From positions 1 to 64,000 of the forward strand of contig JAEWAK010000027.1 in the NCBI GenBank assembly GCA_023391695.1: a stretch of DNA of 64,000 bases, given 5' to 3'. The stretch comes from Bacillota bacterium. Its GTDB lineage: Bacteria > Bacillota > Clostridia > Lachnospirales > Lachnospiraceae. The stretch's first letter is position 1. Every line of letters starts with the position of its first letter. Below the pieces are notes generated by a model. That model was given only the letters and a program-made list of their open reading frames with translations. It was not told the origin of the DNA and searched no databases. Both the position numbers and the translations under genes were made by a program. Below, in pieces: positions 7,273 through 16,830 of the stretch.

Positions 7273-9153
7273 ATGCAAAAAAAACTATTAAACCTATTAC
7301 TTGCAGCTGTTATGCTGCTGCTTACTGTTGCAACTCCATTCAATGCAGCGCAGGCAGCTTCCGGTACAAATAATGCTGAGAAGGTAATTGATGCGCTGGG
7401 AATTATGAAAACGGATAAGGGAAGTACGAATTCCCCGGCGAATCAAGTTACAAGGGCTGAATTTGCTCAAATGCTGGTTAACATATCATCTTTAAAGGAC
7501 CAGACATCAGCCAAAAGCAATGTATCTTTATTTAAGGATGTATCAAAAAGCCATTGGGCTTCCGGTTACATACAGGCGGCTATTAGCCAGGGATGGATGT
7601 CCGGTTATATAAACGGAAGTTTTAAACCGTCCCAGAGTGTTACACTGATTGAAGCCGTAAACGGTGTATTAAAAGTTTTAGGATATACCAACAGTGATTT
7701 TACCGGCAATATTTCCGCTGCCGAAATGGCTTTATATGATTCAAAGGATCTGGATAAAAATATTACAAAAACGAAAAATCAGGCCCTTACAAGAAATGAC
7801 TGCATGAATCTGTTTTATAACACCTTAAAGACTACCACAAAAGACGGAAAAGTTTATGCGGAAGTTTTAGGATATACAGTGGATTCAAAAGGCGAAATCG
7901 ATTATTTATCATTGGTTAATTCCAATCTGGAAGGGCCGGTCCTGGTTGACGGTGACTGGAAGGAAGAAATTCCGTTCCTGTTAGGCTCCGCTACTTTTTA
8001 TAAGGACGGGACCCTGGGAACCATATCCGATGTCCAGCCCAATGATGTAGTTTATTATTCCGAGGATTTAAAATCAGTATGGGCATATGATAACAAGGTT
8101 ACCGGTACGATCCAGTCTATCCAGCCAAACCGCCTGGCTCCGACCTCCGTTACGATAGGCGGAAAAGAATATACCTTGGGCTCCAATGATATGTCAATTG
8201 CATTTTCCTCCATCGGTAAAGTGGACGAAGGTGATATTGTCACTTTGGTATTAGGCAAGGATGATACGGTTGTGAATGTATTGAGCATCGACGAATACAA
8301 TGCTACCATCACCGGAATTGTGCTCAATAGCGATGAACATGTAATAACCAATGATGACGACGAACTTGTAAGCACGAATTATGTAACCTTCGTAGATGCA
8401 AACGGCAACGAATACGAACAGGATTACGACATTACGGCATCTACTTATTCCGAAGGGGATCTGATTCGTGTGAAATATGACAACGGTATAGCTACCTTAA
8501 GCAAATACAGTATGGGAAGTATATCTTTTGGCGGCTATGATTTCTCAAGTGATGCAAGCAAGTTAGGCAGTTATGACCTGGCGGCCAATGTTAAAATTTT
8601 AGATTATTATGAAGGCAGCTATGCTACCGTAAAGCCATCCCGGCTGGCCGGCTTATCCTTGGGCGGGGCAACCGTTTATTATTATGAATTGAACAGTTCA
8701 GGAGATATTTCACAGCTCATTTTAAGTGATGTGACAGGAGATGTATACGATTACGGTATCTTATTAGGCATCAGCGGAAGTACCTCGGACACTATCTCCT
8801 TTGATTATAACATAAACGGCAGTACAGGCACTGCAACAGGTGATTTCTTTGATATTGAAGAAGGACCCAAGGGCTTCATATTTGATAATGATGATCCTAC
8901 AAAGATCGAAAGCCTTGTTGACCTTAAAGAAGTAAAAGTAAAAGCCATTGGTGAAACGACCGTACAGGATACTACCGGGAAATACCAGTTGGCAGATGAA
9001 GTCGCCGTATTCTTCTATGATATCGGAAAATACACTGTGGCCGAATTAAGTGATGTATCCAATTTAAACAAATATAGATTAACTGCTTATTATGACAAGG
9101 ATATGTCAACAGGCGGCAGGATTCGTGTAATCGTAGCTGAAAAAATCGATTAA
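7273..9153 (+). CDS. S-layer homology (SLH) domain surface protein
   Basis: 626 residues. A signal peptide with cleavage near AQA-ASG (about residue 29) is followed by SLH repeats: ~35-75 (VTRAEFAQMLVNIS) and ~85-138 (FKDVSKSHWASGYIQAAISQ, then GYINGSFKPSQSVTLIEAV), with a weaker third at ~160-190 (LTRNDCMNLFYNTL). SLH domains bind pyruvylated secondary cell wall polymers. The remaining ~430 residues are beta-rich, Asp/Gly/Ser-rich and of no family I recognise. The Shine-Dalgarno AAGGAG is 7-8 nt before the ATG. The gene sits 17 nt upstream of an adaptor-ABC transporter set, which suggests a shared operon: an envelope-anchored partner of the exporter. Confidence 0.88.
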   Translation: MQKKLLNLLLAAVMLLLTVATPFNAAQAASGTNNAEKVIDALGIMKTDKGSTNSPANQVTRAEFAQMLVNISSLKDQTSAKSNVSLFKDVSKSHWASGYIQAAISQGWMSGYINGSFKPSQSVTLIEAVNGVLKVLGYTNSDFTGNISAAEMALYDSKDLDKNITKTKNQALTRNDCMNLFYNTLKTTTKDGKVYAEVLGYTVDSKGEIDYLSLVNSNLEGPVLVDGDWKEEIPFLLGSATFYKDGTLGTISDVQPNDVVYYSEDLKSVWAYDNKVTGTIQSIQPNRLAPTSVTIGGKEYTLGSNDMSIAFSSIGKVDEGDIVTLVLGKDDTVVNVLSIDEYNATITGIVLNSDEHVITNDDDELVSTNYVTFVDANGNEYEQDYDITASTYSEGDLIRVKYDNGIATLSKYSMGSISFGGYDFSSDASKLGSYDLAANVKILDYYEGSYATVKPSRLAGLSLGGATVYYYELNSSGDISQLILSDVTGDVYDYGILLGISGSTSDTISFDYNINGSTGTATGDFFDIEEGPKGFIFDNDDPTKIESLVDLKEVKVKAIGETTVQDTTGKYQLADEVAVFFYDIGKYTVAELSDVSNLNKYRLTAYYDKDMSTGGRIRVIVAEKID

Positions 9154-9170
9154 TCAGGGAGAAGAATAAT

Positions 9171-11009
9171 ATGAAATTTTTCAAAAAAAAGTCTGATTCA
9201 CAGTCTGGGTCAGGACAATTAATAGTACAGAAAAAACCGAAATGGAAGAAGTTTATTAAAGTGGCAGCAATTCTAATTGTCCTTGTATTAATTGTCGGTG
9301 TGTTTTATAATCGTTTGCTTGCCAGGAATGTAAGCAGCACAGGCGCGGAAGCAGCTGCCCAGACAGCAAAGGTCGAGGCCAGGGATATTCAGAATATTTT
9401 ATCCTCATCCGGCACCATCGAACCTCTGAATAAGTATGATGTGAAAACCTTGGTGGAAGGTGAAATTCTTTCCGCAGACTTTGAAGAAGGTGATCAGGTA
9501 AAAGAAGATGATGTATTATACCAGATCACCACGGATGATGTTGACAGTAAAATTAAGACCTCGAAAACTTCAGTACAAAGAGCAGAAGACGATTATGAGA
9601 TTGCAAAAGATAATTATAAAAAAGCGGTAGATAAATATAATGATGCCCTGGCTGATTATAATGATGCGGAAGAAGACTACAGGGACTTAACAATTAAAAC
9701 AAAAAAATCAGGTGTTGTAAAAAAATTATATGTGGAGGAAGGGGACACGGTACAGGCTGGAAGCCAGATAGCGGATATTTACGATAACAGTTCTATGTTA
9801 TTGGAAGTTCCTTTCAATTCTTCCGACGTCAGTTCCTCCTTGATCGGCAAGAAAGCCCAGATTGAAATCGTTGACAGCAGCGAAACAATGGAAGGCAGGG
9901 TAACAAAGGTGAGCAGTATTGAAGACGTATTAAGCGGTAACCGGGTAGTTAAGACGGTAACGGTTGAAGTGAAAAATCCGGGCGGTTTAACAACCAGTAC
10001 CACAGCTACGGCTTCCATCGGAGATTTATACAGCAGCGGTGAAGGAACTTTTACCGTCCTGGAAGAAAGTACGATTACTGCTGATAAGGCCGGTGAAATT
10101 AATACCTTAACCATTGAAGAAGGTGATAAAATATCTTCCGGAAATACGGTTATTATTTTAGAAAGCGATACCTATAAAGACCAGCTGGATTCCTATCAGA
10201 ATGCACTGGATTCAGCCGAAGATGCTGTGGATAATGCTGAAAATTCATTAAAGGACGCTCAGGATAAAATTGATGATGCAAATGATTCCCTGGATGATGT
10301 GATTGATGAAAAAACAGATTACAGTATAACTGCTCCGATCTCCGGCCAGGTTGTCAGCAAGGATGTACTTTCTGGTGATACCATCAGCAGGGATTCCACT
10401 ACAAAACTCTGTACGATTTATGATTTGTCTGCCGTAACCTTTGAAATGCAGGTGGATGAACTGGATGTTATGAAAGTAAAAGTAGGGCAGAAAGTAAACA
10501 TAACCGCAGACGCGCTGGAAGGGGTTACTTTCACCGGGGAAGTTACCAATATCAGCCTGGAAAGTACGACGAATGAAGGTGTAACCCAGTATCCGGTCAC
10601 AGTAAAAATTAATGAAGTCGGAGACTTATTGCCCGGGATGAACGTAACAGGCGAAATTATTTTAGATGAAGTGACAAATGTCTTGGCAATTCCAAGTGAT
10701 GCATTAATGCGCGGTGATGTGGTATATGTAAAAGATCCTGCCGTAACGGAAGCAGTAGGGGATGTGCCTGCCGGCTTTAAAGAGGTTAAGGTCGAAACCG
10801 GATTAACCGACGGAGATTACATTGAGATTAAGAGCGGCTTAACCGGAGAGGAAGAAGTCTATGTAGTACGTAACGCATCCCAGGAAGGAATAACTATGCA
10901 GGGACAGTTCGGTCCGGCCCAGGGCGGCGGATATAATCAGGGCGGCGGACCCGGTCAAGGCGGCGGCCAGGGTGGTGCTCGCCAGGACAGCATGGGTACA
11001 AGGCCATAA
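9171..11009 (+). CDS. HlyD/MacA-family adaptor subunit of an ABC exporter
   Basis: 612 residues. A basic N-terminus and one membrane segment (~33-48, VAAILIVLVLIVGVFY) lead to a large extracytoplasmic region with two biotinyl-lipoyl-like halves (KYDVKTLVEGEILSADFEEG; TITADKAGEINTLTIEEGDK), two Asp/Ala-rich coiled-coil stretches (~125-165 and ~340-375), and a beta-barrel/membrane-proximal domain. The C-terminal ~35 residues are Gly/Gln-rich (GGGYNQGGGPGQGGGQGG), as often seen in the YknX-like adaptors of Gram-positives. The adaptor couples the MacB-type permease to substrates outside the membrane. It is followed after 15 nt by the ATPase gene. It is longer than E. coli MacA (371) because the lipoyl/coiled-coil module is duplicated. 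Confidence 0.9.
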   Translation: MKFFKKKSDSQSGSGQLIVQKKPKWKKFIKVAAILIVLVLIVGVFYNRLLARNVSSTGAEAAAQTAKVEARDIQNILSSSGTIEPLNKYDVKTLVEGEILSADFEEGDQVKEDDVLYQITTDDVDSKIKTSKTSVQRAEDDYEIAKDNYKKAVDKYNDALADYNDAEEDYRDLTIKTKKSGVVKKLYVEEGDTVQAGSQIADIYDNSSMLLEVPFNSSDVSSSLIGKKAQIEIVDSSETMEGRVTKVSSIEDVLSGNRVVKTVTVEVKNPGGLTTSTTATASIGDLYSSGEGTFTVLEESTITADKAGEINTLTIEEGDKISSGNTVIILESDTYKDQLDSYQNALDSAEDAVDNAENSLKDAQDKIDDANDSLDDVIDEKTDYSITAPISGQVVSKDVLSGDTISRDSTTKLCTIYDLSAVTFEMQVDELDVMKVKVGQKVNITADALEGVTFTGEVTNISLESTTNEGVTQYPVTVKINEVGDLLPGMNVTGEIILDEVTNVLAIPSDALMRGDVVYVKDPAVTEAVGDVPAGFKEVKVETGLTDGDYIEIKSGLTGEEEVYVVRNASQEGITMQGQFGPAQGGGYNQGGGPGQGGGQGGARQDSMGTRP

Positions 11010-11024
11010 GGGAGGTGTTTAGCA

Positions 11025-11759
11025 TTGGATGAATTGAAAATAGAAGAAGAAAAGACGCCTCTTATAAATTTAATCGATATCTATAAGATTTACCAGATGG
11101 GTAATACGGAGGTACGTGCAAATAACGGAATTAATTTAAAAATATTTCATGGTGAATTTGTCGCTATTGTTGGTAAATCCGGCAGCGGTAAATCGACAAT
11201 CATGAATATCATCGGTGCCCTGGACGTACCGACACAAGGGCAATATATCTTAAAAGGCCAGGATGTCAGTACCATGAAGGACGATGAACTTGCCGAAGTT
11301 AGAAATAAAACAATTGGATTTATTTTTCAACAGTATAACTTACTTACAAAACAGAATATGCTGGAAAATGTGGAACTGCCATTATTATATGCGGGAGTCA
11401 GTAAAGGAAAACGCAAGCAGCTGGCCATGGAGGCTTTGGCACGGGTAGGAATTGAAGATAAGTGGAAAAACATGCCAAATCAGCTTTCCGGCGGTCAGCA
11501 GCAAAGAGGTTCCATTGCCAGGGCATTGGCCGGTAATCCGTCCCTCATCCTTGCGGATGAGCCGACGGGTGCCTTGGATTCCAGAACCAGCCGTGAGGTT
11601 TTGGATTTCTTAAAAAAGCTAAATGAAGAAGGAAATACCATCGTTCTGATTACTCATGACCGCACCATTGCGGAGGAAGCTAAGCGTGTTGTAAAGATAC
11701 ATGATGGTCAGATCACCTTTGACGGTCCGGTAGAAGAATATAAAAGGAGCCAGCTATGA
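11025..11759 (+). CDS. ABC exporter ATPase, MacB/LolD/YknY type
   Basis: 244 residues with a TTG start backed by GGGAGGTG at 11009-11016. Walker A is GKSGSGKST (~residue 50), the Q-loop is FQQYNLL, the signature is LSGGQQQRGSIARAL, Walker B is LILADEPTGALD, and the switch His is in LITHDR. It powers the MacB-like permease encoded next, with which it overlaps by 4 nt (ATGA), a sign of translational coupling. The family (macrolide, peptide and lipoprotein exporters; YknXYZ in Bacillus) is clear. The substrate is not. Confidence 0.95.
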   Translation: MDELKIEEEKTPLINLIDIYKIYQMGNTEVRANNGINLKIFHGEFVAIVGKSGSGKSTIMNIIGALDVPTQGQYILKGQDVSTMKDDELAEVRNKTIGFIFQQYNLLTKQNMLENVELPLLYAGVSKGKRKQLAMEALARVGIEDKWKNMPNQLSGGQQQRGSIARALAGNPSLILADEPTGALDSRTSREVLDFLKKLNEEGNTIVLITHDRTIAEEAKRVVKIHDGQITFDGPVEEYKRSQL

Positions 11760-12928
11760 ACCTAATCCAAGCATTTAAATTAGCAGGAAGAAGTATTGTC
11801 AGCAGTAAAATGCGCTCGTTTCTTACTATGCTGGGAATGATTATCGGTGTAACGTCGGTTATTACATTAATAGGTCTTATGAATGGCGTTACCAATTATG
11901 TTGTTTCTACTTTCGCCGATTTAGGGACCAATACCATTTCGGTATCGATAACCAATACGGATACAAGAAATGTAGATGTTGACGATGTTTATGAATTCGT
12001 AAAAGAAAACAGTTCCGTATTTCAGTCAGTCACCCCGAGCGTAAGCGGTAGGTATACGGTTAAAAACGGAACCGAGTCTTCCACAAGTACGGTAACCGGT
12101 GTCGGGGAAGATTTTAATACAATCAGCAATCTTGAATTAACGAGCGGGCGTTTTATCCAATATGCAGATATAAAAAACCGCTATCAGGGGTGCGTCATCG
12201 GAACTTATATAGTCGAGGAATTATTTGACGGTAATGCTGCACCGGGCTCGACCCTTAAAATTAACGGTCAGGTTTATACGGTACTTGGTATATTGGAGGA
12301 AAAGGGGGATTCAACACAAGGTTCAGCAGACGACTGTATATATATTCCCTATTCCAATGCAGTCAGACTGGCCAGATCCTCTAATATTTCAACTTATACC
12401 TTTACGGCGTTAGATGTGGATCATGTTGCTGCCGGAAAAGAGTTACTGGATAATTATCTTTACAATATCATGAAAGATGAAGATCTTTATAATATATCCA
12501 CAATGGCAGAGTTACTGGATCAGGTAAATGAAATGACAGACATGTTATCCTCCATTCTTGGCGGTATCGCAGGAATTTCCCTTTTGGTAGCCGGAATCGG
12601 AATCATGAATATCATGCTGGTTTCCGTTGTAGAAAGAACGAAGGAAATCGGTATCCGCAAATCCCTGGGCGCTAAGAAACGTGATATAATGAGCCAGTTC
12701 GTAATTGAAGCCGCAACCATAAGTACAATTGGCGGTATTCTGGGAATTATTCTGGGATGGATTGCAACCGTAACCTTGGGTAATGTTTTTGGTTTGGACG
12801 CCGTACCAACCACAGGTTCCATTATCCTGGCTTTTGGCGTATCCGCAGGAATCGGTATCGGATTCGGATATATGCCGGCAAACAAAGCTGCAAAATTAAA
12901 TCCTATCGATGCTTTAAGAAGCGAGTAA
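11756..12928 (+). CDS. ABC exporter permease, MacB/YknZ type
   Basis: 390 residues with the classic MacB layout: an N-terminal membrane segment (FLTMLGMIIGVTSVITLIGL), an extracellular MacB periplasmic-core-like domain (~50-240), then three membrane helices of the FtsX domain at the C-terminus (starting near GGIAGISLLVAGIGIMNIM). It contains the conserved ERTKEIGIRKSLGAKKRDI and ends with PIDALRSE, as MacB proteins do. With the adaptor and the ATPase it forms a tripartite-like mechanotransmission exporter in the single membrane. It is the last gene of the SLH-adaptor-ATPase-permease run. Confidence 0.94.
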   Translation: MNLIQAFKLAGRSIVSSKMRSFLTMLGMIIGVTSVITLIGLMNGVTNYVVSTFADLGTNTISVSITNTDTRNVDVDDVYEFVKENSSVFQSVTPSVSGRYTVKNGTESSTSTVTGVGEDFNTISNLELTSGRFIQYADIKNRYQGCVIGTYIVEELFDGNAAPGSTLKINGQVYTVLGILEEKGDSTQGSADDCIYIPYSNAVRLARSSNISTYTFTALDVDHVAAGKELLDNYLYNIMKDEDLYNISTMAELLDQVNEMTDMLSSILGGIAGISLLVAGIGIMNIMLVSVVERTKEIGIRKSLGAKKRDIMSQFVIEAATISTIGGILGIILGWIATVTLGNVFGLDAVPTTGSIILAFGVSAGIGIGFGYMPANKAAKLNPIDALRSE

Positions 12929-12994
12929 AAGTTGGTCTAAAATCCGCCTCCCTTGCTTAAAATAGTAATATATTATTTGGACGTGAGGATGTAA

Positions 12995-14167
12995 ATGAAG
13001 AGATTTGGAGTACTACTGATAAGTCTTATCCTACTGATGAATCCTCTGTTCTGCATGAAAGTTTATGCAGCACCGGAGGATAACCAAATGAACATTACTT
13101 CCACCTCGGCTGTATTAATTGAAGGTTCTACCGGCCAGATCATTTATGAAAAAAATAAAGATGAAAAACTGAAACCGGCCAGTATCACTAAGATTATGAC
13201 GCTGCTACTTATATTTGAAGCACTGGATGGCGGAAAGATCAAGCTTACAGATGAAGTTTCCGTAAGCGAATATGCGGCATCCATGGGCGGTTCCCAGGTT
13301 TACCTGGAGCCTTATGAAACCCAGACTGTAGACACCATGATTAAATGTATCAGCATCGCCAGTGCCAATGATGCTTCCGTAGCTATGGCAGAACTGATTG
13401 CCGGTTCGGAGGAAGAATTTGTCGCACGGATGAATGCAAGAGCAAAAGACCTGGGGATGTTAAATACGAATTTTGTCAACTGCTGCGGCCTGGATGAGGA
13501 TAATCATTATTCGTCCGCCTATGATGTGGCTTTAATGTCCAGGGAACTGATTACAAAACATCCGGAGATCAGTAATTATTCCACCGTATGGATGGATACC
13601 ATCATACATACGACCAAAAAAGGCCAAAGTGAATTCGGGTTAACCAATACCAACAAATTGATTAAGTATTATAACGGTATTACAGGGCTGAAAACAGGTT
13701 CGACCAGCCTTGCAAAATATTGTCTGTCCGCTACTGCCAAAAGGAACGGCATGGATCTGATTGCGGTAATTATGGCCGCACCGGAGACAAAGATCCGTTT
13801 TGCGGAAGCATCCAAGCTGTTGGATTACGGATTTGCCAACTGCAGTATATTTGCGGATGACAACCAGGATTTACAGGTAGTACCCATACCGGTTAAAAAA
13901 GGGGTTGCGGGTACGGTAAATTATAAAGTAAATGATAAATTTTCATACCTTTGCTTAAAAGGTGTCGATCCGGCCGGCATTACCAAAGAAGTTGCCATTT
14001 ATGAAAACGTAACGGCACCAATTAAGGAAAATGATAAGGTCGGAGAGATTACATATAAATTAGGAGGCAGTAAAATCGGCACAGTGGACGTTGTAGCAGC
14101 GGAAAACGTAGAAAAGGCCAAATTTAAGGATTATTTCCTGCAGGCATTAAAAAAACTGCTTTTATAA
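12995..14167 (+). CDS. D-alanyl-D-alanine carboxypeptidase (PBP5/DacF type)
   Basis: 390 residues with a signal peptide (cleavage near VYA-APED, residue ~25). The three penicillin-binding motifs are visible: SxxK as S63-I-T-K66, SxN as SAN in SIASANDASVAM, and KTG in GLKTGSTSLAKYCL. The C-terminal part resembles the PBP5-associated beta domain, and the end FKDYFLQALKKLLL looks like an amphipathic membrane anchor. The enzyme trims the terminal D-Ala from peptidoglycan pentapeptides at the outer face of the membrane. The presence of vanXY and a second paralogue (51829-53100) gives the window three enzymes able to act on D-Ala-ended stem peptides. Confidence 0.94.
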   Translation: MKRFGVLLISLILLMNPLFCMKVYAAPEDNQMNITSTSAVLIEGSTGQIIYEKNKDEKLKPASITKIMTLLLIFEALDGGKIKLTDEVSVSEYAASMGGSQVYLEPYETQTVDTMIKCISIASANDASVAMAELIAGSEEEFVARMNARAKDLGMLNTNFVNCCGLDEDNHYSSAYDVALMSRELITKHPEISNYSTVWMDTIIHTTKKGQSEFGLTNTNKLIKYYNGITGLKTGSTSLAKYCLSATAKRNGMDLIAVIMAAPETKIRFAEASKLLDYGFANCSIFADDNQDLQVVPIPVKKGVAGTVNYKVNDKFSYLCLKGVDPAGITKEVAIYENVTAPIKENDKVGEITYKLGGSKIGTVDVVAAENVEKAKFKDYFLQALKKLLL

Positions 14168-14197
14168 TGAAATATACCTGTGTTACTATAGACCATG

Positions 14198-14234
14198 GGT
14201 GAAGTCTGTGTTATAATTTATAACGGACTTTACC
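14198..14234 (+). terminator. Imperfect hairpin after the carboxypeptidase gene
   Basis: GGTGAAGTC and TTATAA on the left pair with TTATAA and GACTTTACC on the right, with a two-base bulge. Only a weak T stretch follows. It is possibly a terminator or an attenuator ahead of the phosphoesterase gene. Confidence 0.4.
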
Positions 14235-14398
14235 TGTGGTTTTGTAAATTATTGGATTCCACAAACTGGATTAGGTCAAGATGTCGCTGTGCCAGACGTC
14301 AACCATGCGGAGGATATCCTCATCCGGTATTTGTTAAGATGTTAGTACACCAGGCGGGAAACTTCCCTGACAGGTTATAAAATAAAATGGAGGTAGTT

Positions 14399-15265
14399 AT
14401 GGATAGTAACATAATAGCCGTCGCAATTTTACTGTTATTCGTAATATATGTGTTTTACGAAAATCAAAATCTGGAAATTACTCATTACGATATCCGTTCA
14501 AACCGTATTCCAAAAGCATTCCACGGAGCCAGGATGGTTATATTGGCTGACCTTCATAATAATAAATATGGAAAAAATAATAAGACCTTACTCGATAAAA
14601 TCAATGAAATTAATCCGGATTATATTCTGGTGGCGGGAGATATGATAGTAAGCAGTGAAACGGATCATTTCGAAGTTCCATATAGCCTGCTTTCGGCACT
14701 AGCCGGTAAATATCCTATCTATTATGGTTTAGGGAATCATGAACAGCGGCTGCTTCCCGCGGACAGCCCGGGGCATAAGAGTTATGGGGAATACCAGGAT
14801 AACCTGCAGAAATTGGGCGTTCAGTTTTTAGATAACAGACAGACGGTGATACGCAAAGACGGCGAGGCCATTGCTTTAACCGGCTTATCCATTGGAATGG
14901 ATTACTATAAAAAATTCAGGCAGCCGGAATTCACTCAGGCTTATATGCAGAAATTAGTAGGAATTCCAGAAAATAAATGTTATAATATATTAATTGCACA
15001 TAATCCTGTTTACTTTTCCTTTTACAAAGAATGGGGTGCGGATCTGGTCTTATCCGGGCATTTACACGGCGGTATTATAAGGCTGCCGGGTTTAGGGGGC
15101 TTCATATCGCCTCAATATAAGTTTATGCCTCACTATGATGCAGGAATGTTCCAGGAAGATGAAAAAATAATGTTAGTATCCAGAGGTCTGGGGCTGCACA
15201 CAATAAAACTGAGGATCCATAACCGGCCCGAATTAATGGTGGTAACCCTGAACCGGCAGAAATAA
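14399..15265 (+). CDS. Membrane-anchored metallophosphoesterase (YkuE/YaeI type)
   Basis: 288 residues from the ATG at 14399, chosen because GGAGG (14389-14393) sits 5 nt upstream; another in-frame ATG is at 14387. One N-terminal membrane segment (IAVAILLLFVIYVFY) precedes a calcineurin-like domain with all the metal-binding blocks: DLH in LADLHNN, GD in VAGDMIV, GNHE in GLGNHEQR, H in IAHNPVYF, and GHLHGG. Homologues near this type act on UDP-sugar lipids or other phosphoesters at the membrane; the substrate here is unknown. It stands alone between a carboxypeptidase gene and a terminator-like hairpin. Confidence 0.88.
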   Translation: MDSNIIAVAILLLFVIYVFYENQNLEITHYDIRSNRIPKAFHGARMVILADLHNNKYGKNNKTLLDKINEINPDYILVAGDMIVSSETDHFEVPYSLLSALAGKYPIYYGLGNHEQRLLPADSPGHKSYGEYQDNLQKLGVQFLDNRQTVIRKDGEAIALTGLSIGMDYYKKFRQPEFTQAYMQKLVGIPENKCYNILIAHNPVYFSFYKEWGADLVLSGHLHGGIIRLPGLGGFISPQYKFMPHYDAGMFQEDEKIMLVSRGLGLHTIKLRIHNRPELMVVTLNRQK

Positions 15266-15272
15266 AAATAAC

Positions 15273-15315
15273 GTTACTATTCAGTCATAGCTGCTGGGTT
15301 GTGCTGAATAGTAAC
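15273..15315. terminator. 12-bp inverted repeat between genes
   Basis: GTTACTATTCAG (15273-15284) and CTGAATAGTAAC (15304-15315) pair perfectly across a 19-nt loop. There is no T-run after it, so it may be a terminator, a processing site or an operator of the following membrane-protein gene. Confidence 0.45.
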
Positions 15316-15339
15316 AAATAAACAAACAGAGGTGTCACA

Positions 15340-15942
15340 ATGAAAATACAGCTAATAAGATTGTTTGCCGCATTATTTGCAGGGGGATTTGTAATGATTT
15401 TGCATGAATTCCCAAAGGCTTTTATTTATAACAGATTAAATCCCAATCAGGATCAGAAGAGAAAACGCAATATATATAAACTCCATCATTATATTGATCC
15501 TATCGGTATTATATTATGTATTACCAATCAGGCAGGGTTTTCAAAACCCTATATGTACCGTATTAAAGATAAAAGGACTAATTTGATCCTTGGTATTACG
15601 GGACTGGTCACCTTACTGTTGATATTTATGGCCAGCATGACGGTCCTGCGGTTTGGAATCGGCATTGATTCCAATTTATATTATTCGGAAACCATTAATA
15701 TTTTTGAATTAATCCTGCAATTTATTATAGTGTATATCGCAATAATCAGCATCAGTATGTTTATTGTCAATTTATTTCCCGTATCCACTTTTGATATAGG
15801 GTTATGTATTGCGGGTATATCACCTTCAAAATACTTTTTAATTATCCAAAATGATTATTTTATAAAAATGATTCTGTTATTCGTTATTATGTTTCAGTTT
15901 ATTACCAGTTTCAGTACCCTTATAATGACATCATTTTTATAA
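15340..15942 (+). CDS. Site-2-protease-like membrane protein lacking a complete HExxH motif
   Basis: 200 residues with about four membrane segments. Its layout follows the M50 (site-2 protease) family: HEFPKAFIYNRLNP in the place of the HExxHA-R-GDPTA block, then LHHYIDPIGIIL, matching the family's HIDPIGTIL, GFSKPYMYRI for the GWAKPVP segment, and NLFPVSTFDIG for the NLLPIPPLDG motif that carries the third zinc ligand. The second His of HExxH is replaced (HEFPK), so zinc binding and proteolysis are doubtful. In clostridia an M50 protein often precedes scpA, as here. It is probably a pseudoprotease or a protein with a changed role. It has RBS GAGGTG before the ATG. Confidence 0.7.
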   Translation: MKIQLIRLFAALFAGGFVMILHEFPKAFIYNRLNPNQDQKRKRNIYKLHHYIDPIGIILCITNQAGFSKPYMYRIKDKRTNLILGITGLVTLLLIFMASMTVLRFGIGIDSNLYYSETINIFELILQFIIVYIAIISISMFIVNLFPVSTFDIGLCIAGISPSKYFLIIQNDYFIKMILLFVIMFQFITSFSTLIMTSFL

Positions 15943-16023
15943 AAAAGCTGCCTGTGGCTATTTGGTACTGTTTGATAGTTACGTTACGGCTGCTTAACAA
16001 AAATTAACAGAGAAGGACAACCT

Positions 16024-16806
16024 ATGAGTATATCAGTAAAATTAGAGGCGTTTGAAGGACCTTTGGATCTTCTGCTACATCTGATTGATAAAAATAAAAT
16101 AAATATCCATGACATACCCATTGTTGAAATAACCGAACAATATATGGAATACATCCGGCATATGGAGACAAAAGACCTTGATGTAATGAGCGAATTCCTG
16201 GTAATGGCAGCCACTTTGATCAATATCAAATCCCAGATGCTGTTACCGAAAGATGAATCGAAAGAGGAAGAGGAGCAGGATCCCAGACAGGAGTTAGTCG
16301 AGCGTCTATTGGAATATAAGATGTATAAGTATATTTCCATGGATCTAAAGGACCGGGAACTGGATGCGGCTAAAATCATATTTAAGGATTCAACCATTCC
16401 GAAAGAAATTGCAGATTATAAGGAAGATATTGATACGGCCAGTTTGCTGTCCGATTTAACCCTGGCTAAATTACATAAAATTTTTGAATCCGTCGTAAAA
16501 AAACAGGTAGATAAAATTGATCCCATCCGAAGTAAGTTTGGTCGGATAGAGAAGGAAGAAATTAACCTGTCTGAAAAAATAGAGTCAATCCAGAGATACG
16601 GACTTACCCATAAAATGTTTAGTTTCCGGGGGCTTCTTATGGCCCAGTCCGGTAAAATGGAAATCATCGTAACTTTTTTGGGCGTATTGGAATTAATAAA
16701 AGTCGGACAGGTTGAAATAAAACAGGATAATCTGTTTGATGATATTATTATCACATTTACAGGCAGTGAAATAACAGAATTGGATGAAAATTTGGTTTTA
16801 AATTAG
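16024..16806 (+). CDS. scpA: Segregation and condensation protein A
   Basis: 260 residues, the usual ScpA length. The N-terminal kleisin signature is KLEAFEGPLDLLLHLIDKNK, followed by IHDIPIVEITEQYMEYI and the conserved FLVMAATLINIKSQMLLP. The C-terminal winged helix includes VTFLGVLELIKVGQVEIKQ. ScpA bridges the SMC heads and binds ScpB dimers, forming the bacterial condensin that compacts and segregates the nucleoid. It is 24 nt upstream of scpB, the normal operon order. Preceded by AGAGAAGGAC. Confidence 0.97.
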   Translation: MSISVKLEAFEGPLDLLLHLIDKNKINIHDIPIVEITEQYMEYIRHMETKDLDVMSEFLVMAATLINIKSQMLLPKDESKEEEEQDPRQELVERLLEYKMYKYISMDLKDRELDAAKIIFKDSTIPKEIADYKEDIDTASLLSDLTLAKLHKIFESVVKKQVDKIDPIRSKFGRIEKEEINLSEKIESIQRYGLTHKMFSFRGLLMAQSGKMEIIVTFLGVLELIKVGQVEIKQDNLFDDIIITFTGSEITELDENLVLN

Positions 16807-16830
16807 TGTAATAACAAGGTTGGAGGAATT

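Noticed and set aside
14195..14380. 61-codon open frame between the carboxypeptidase and phosphoesterase genes
   Set aside because: No ribosome binding site, Cys/Arg-rich unnatural composition, and it overlaps a hairpin.
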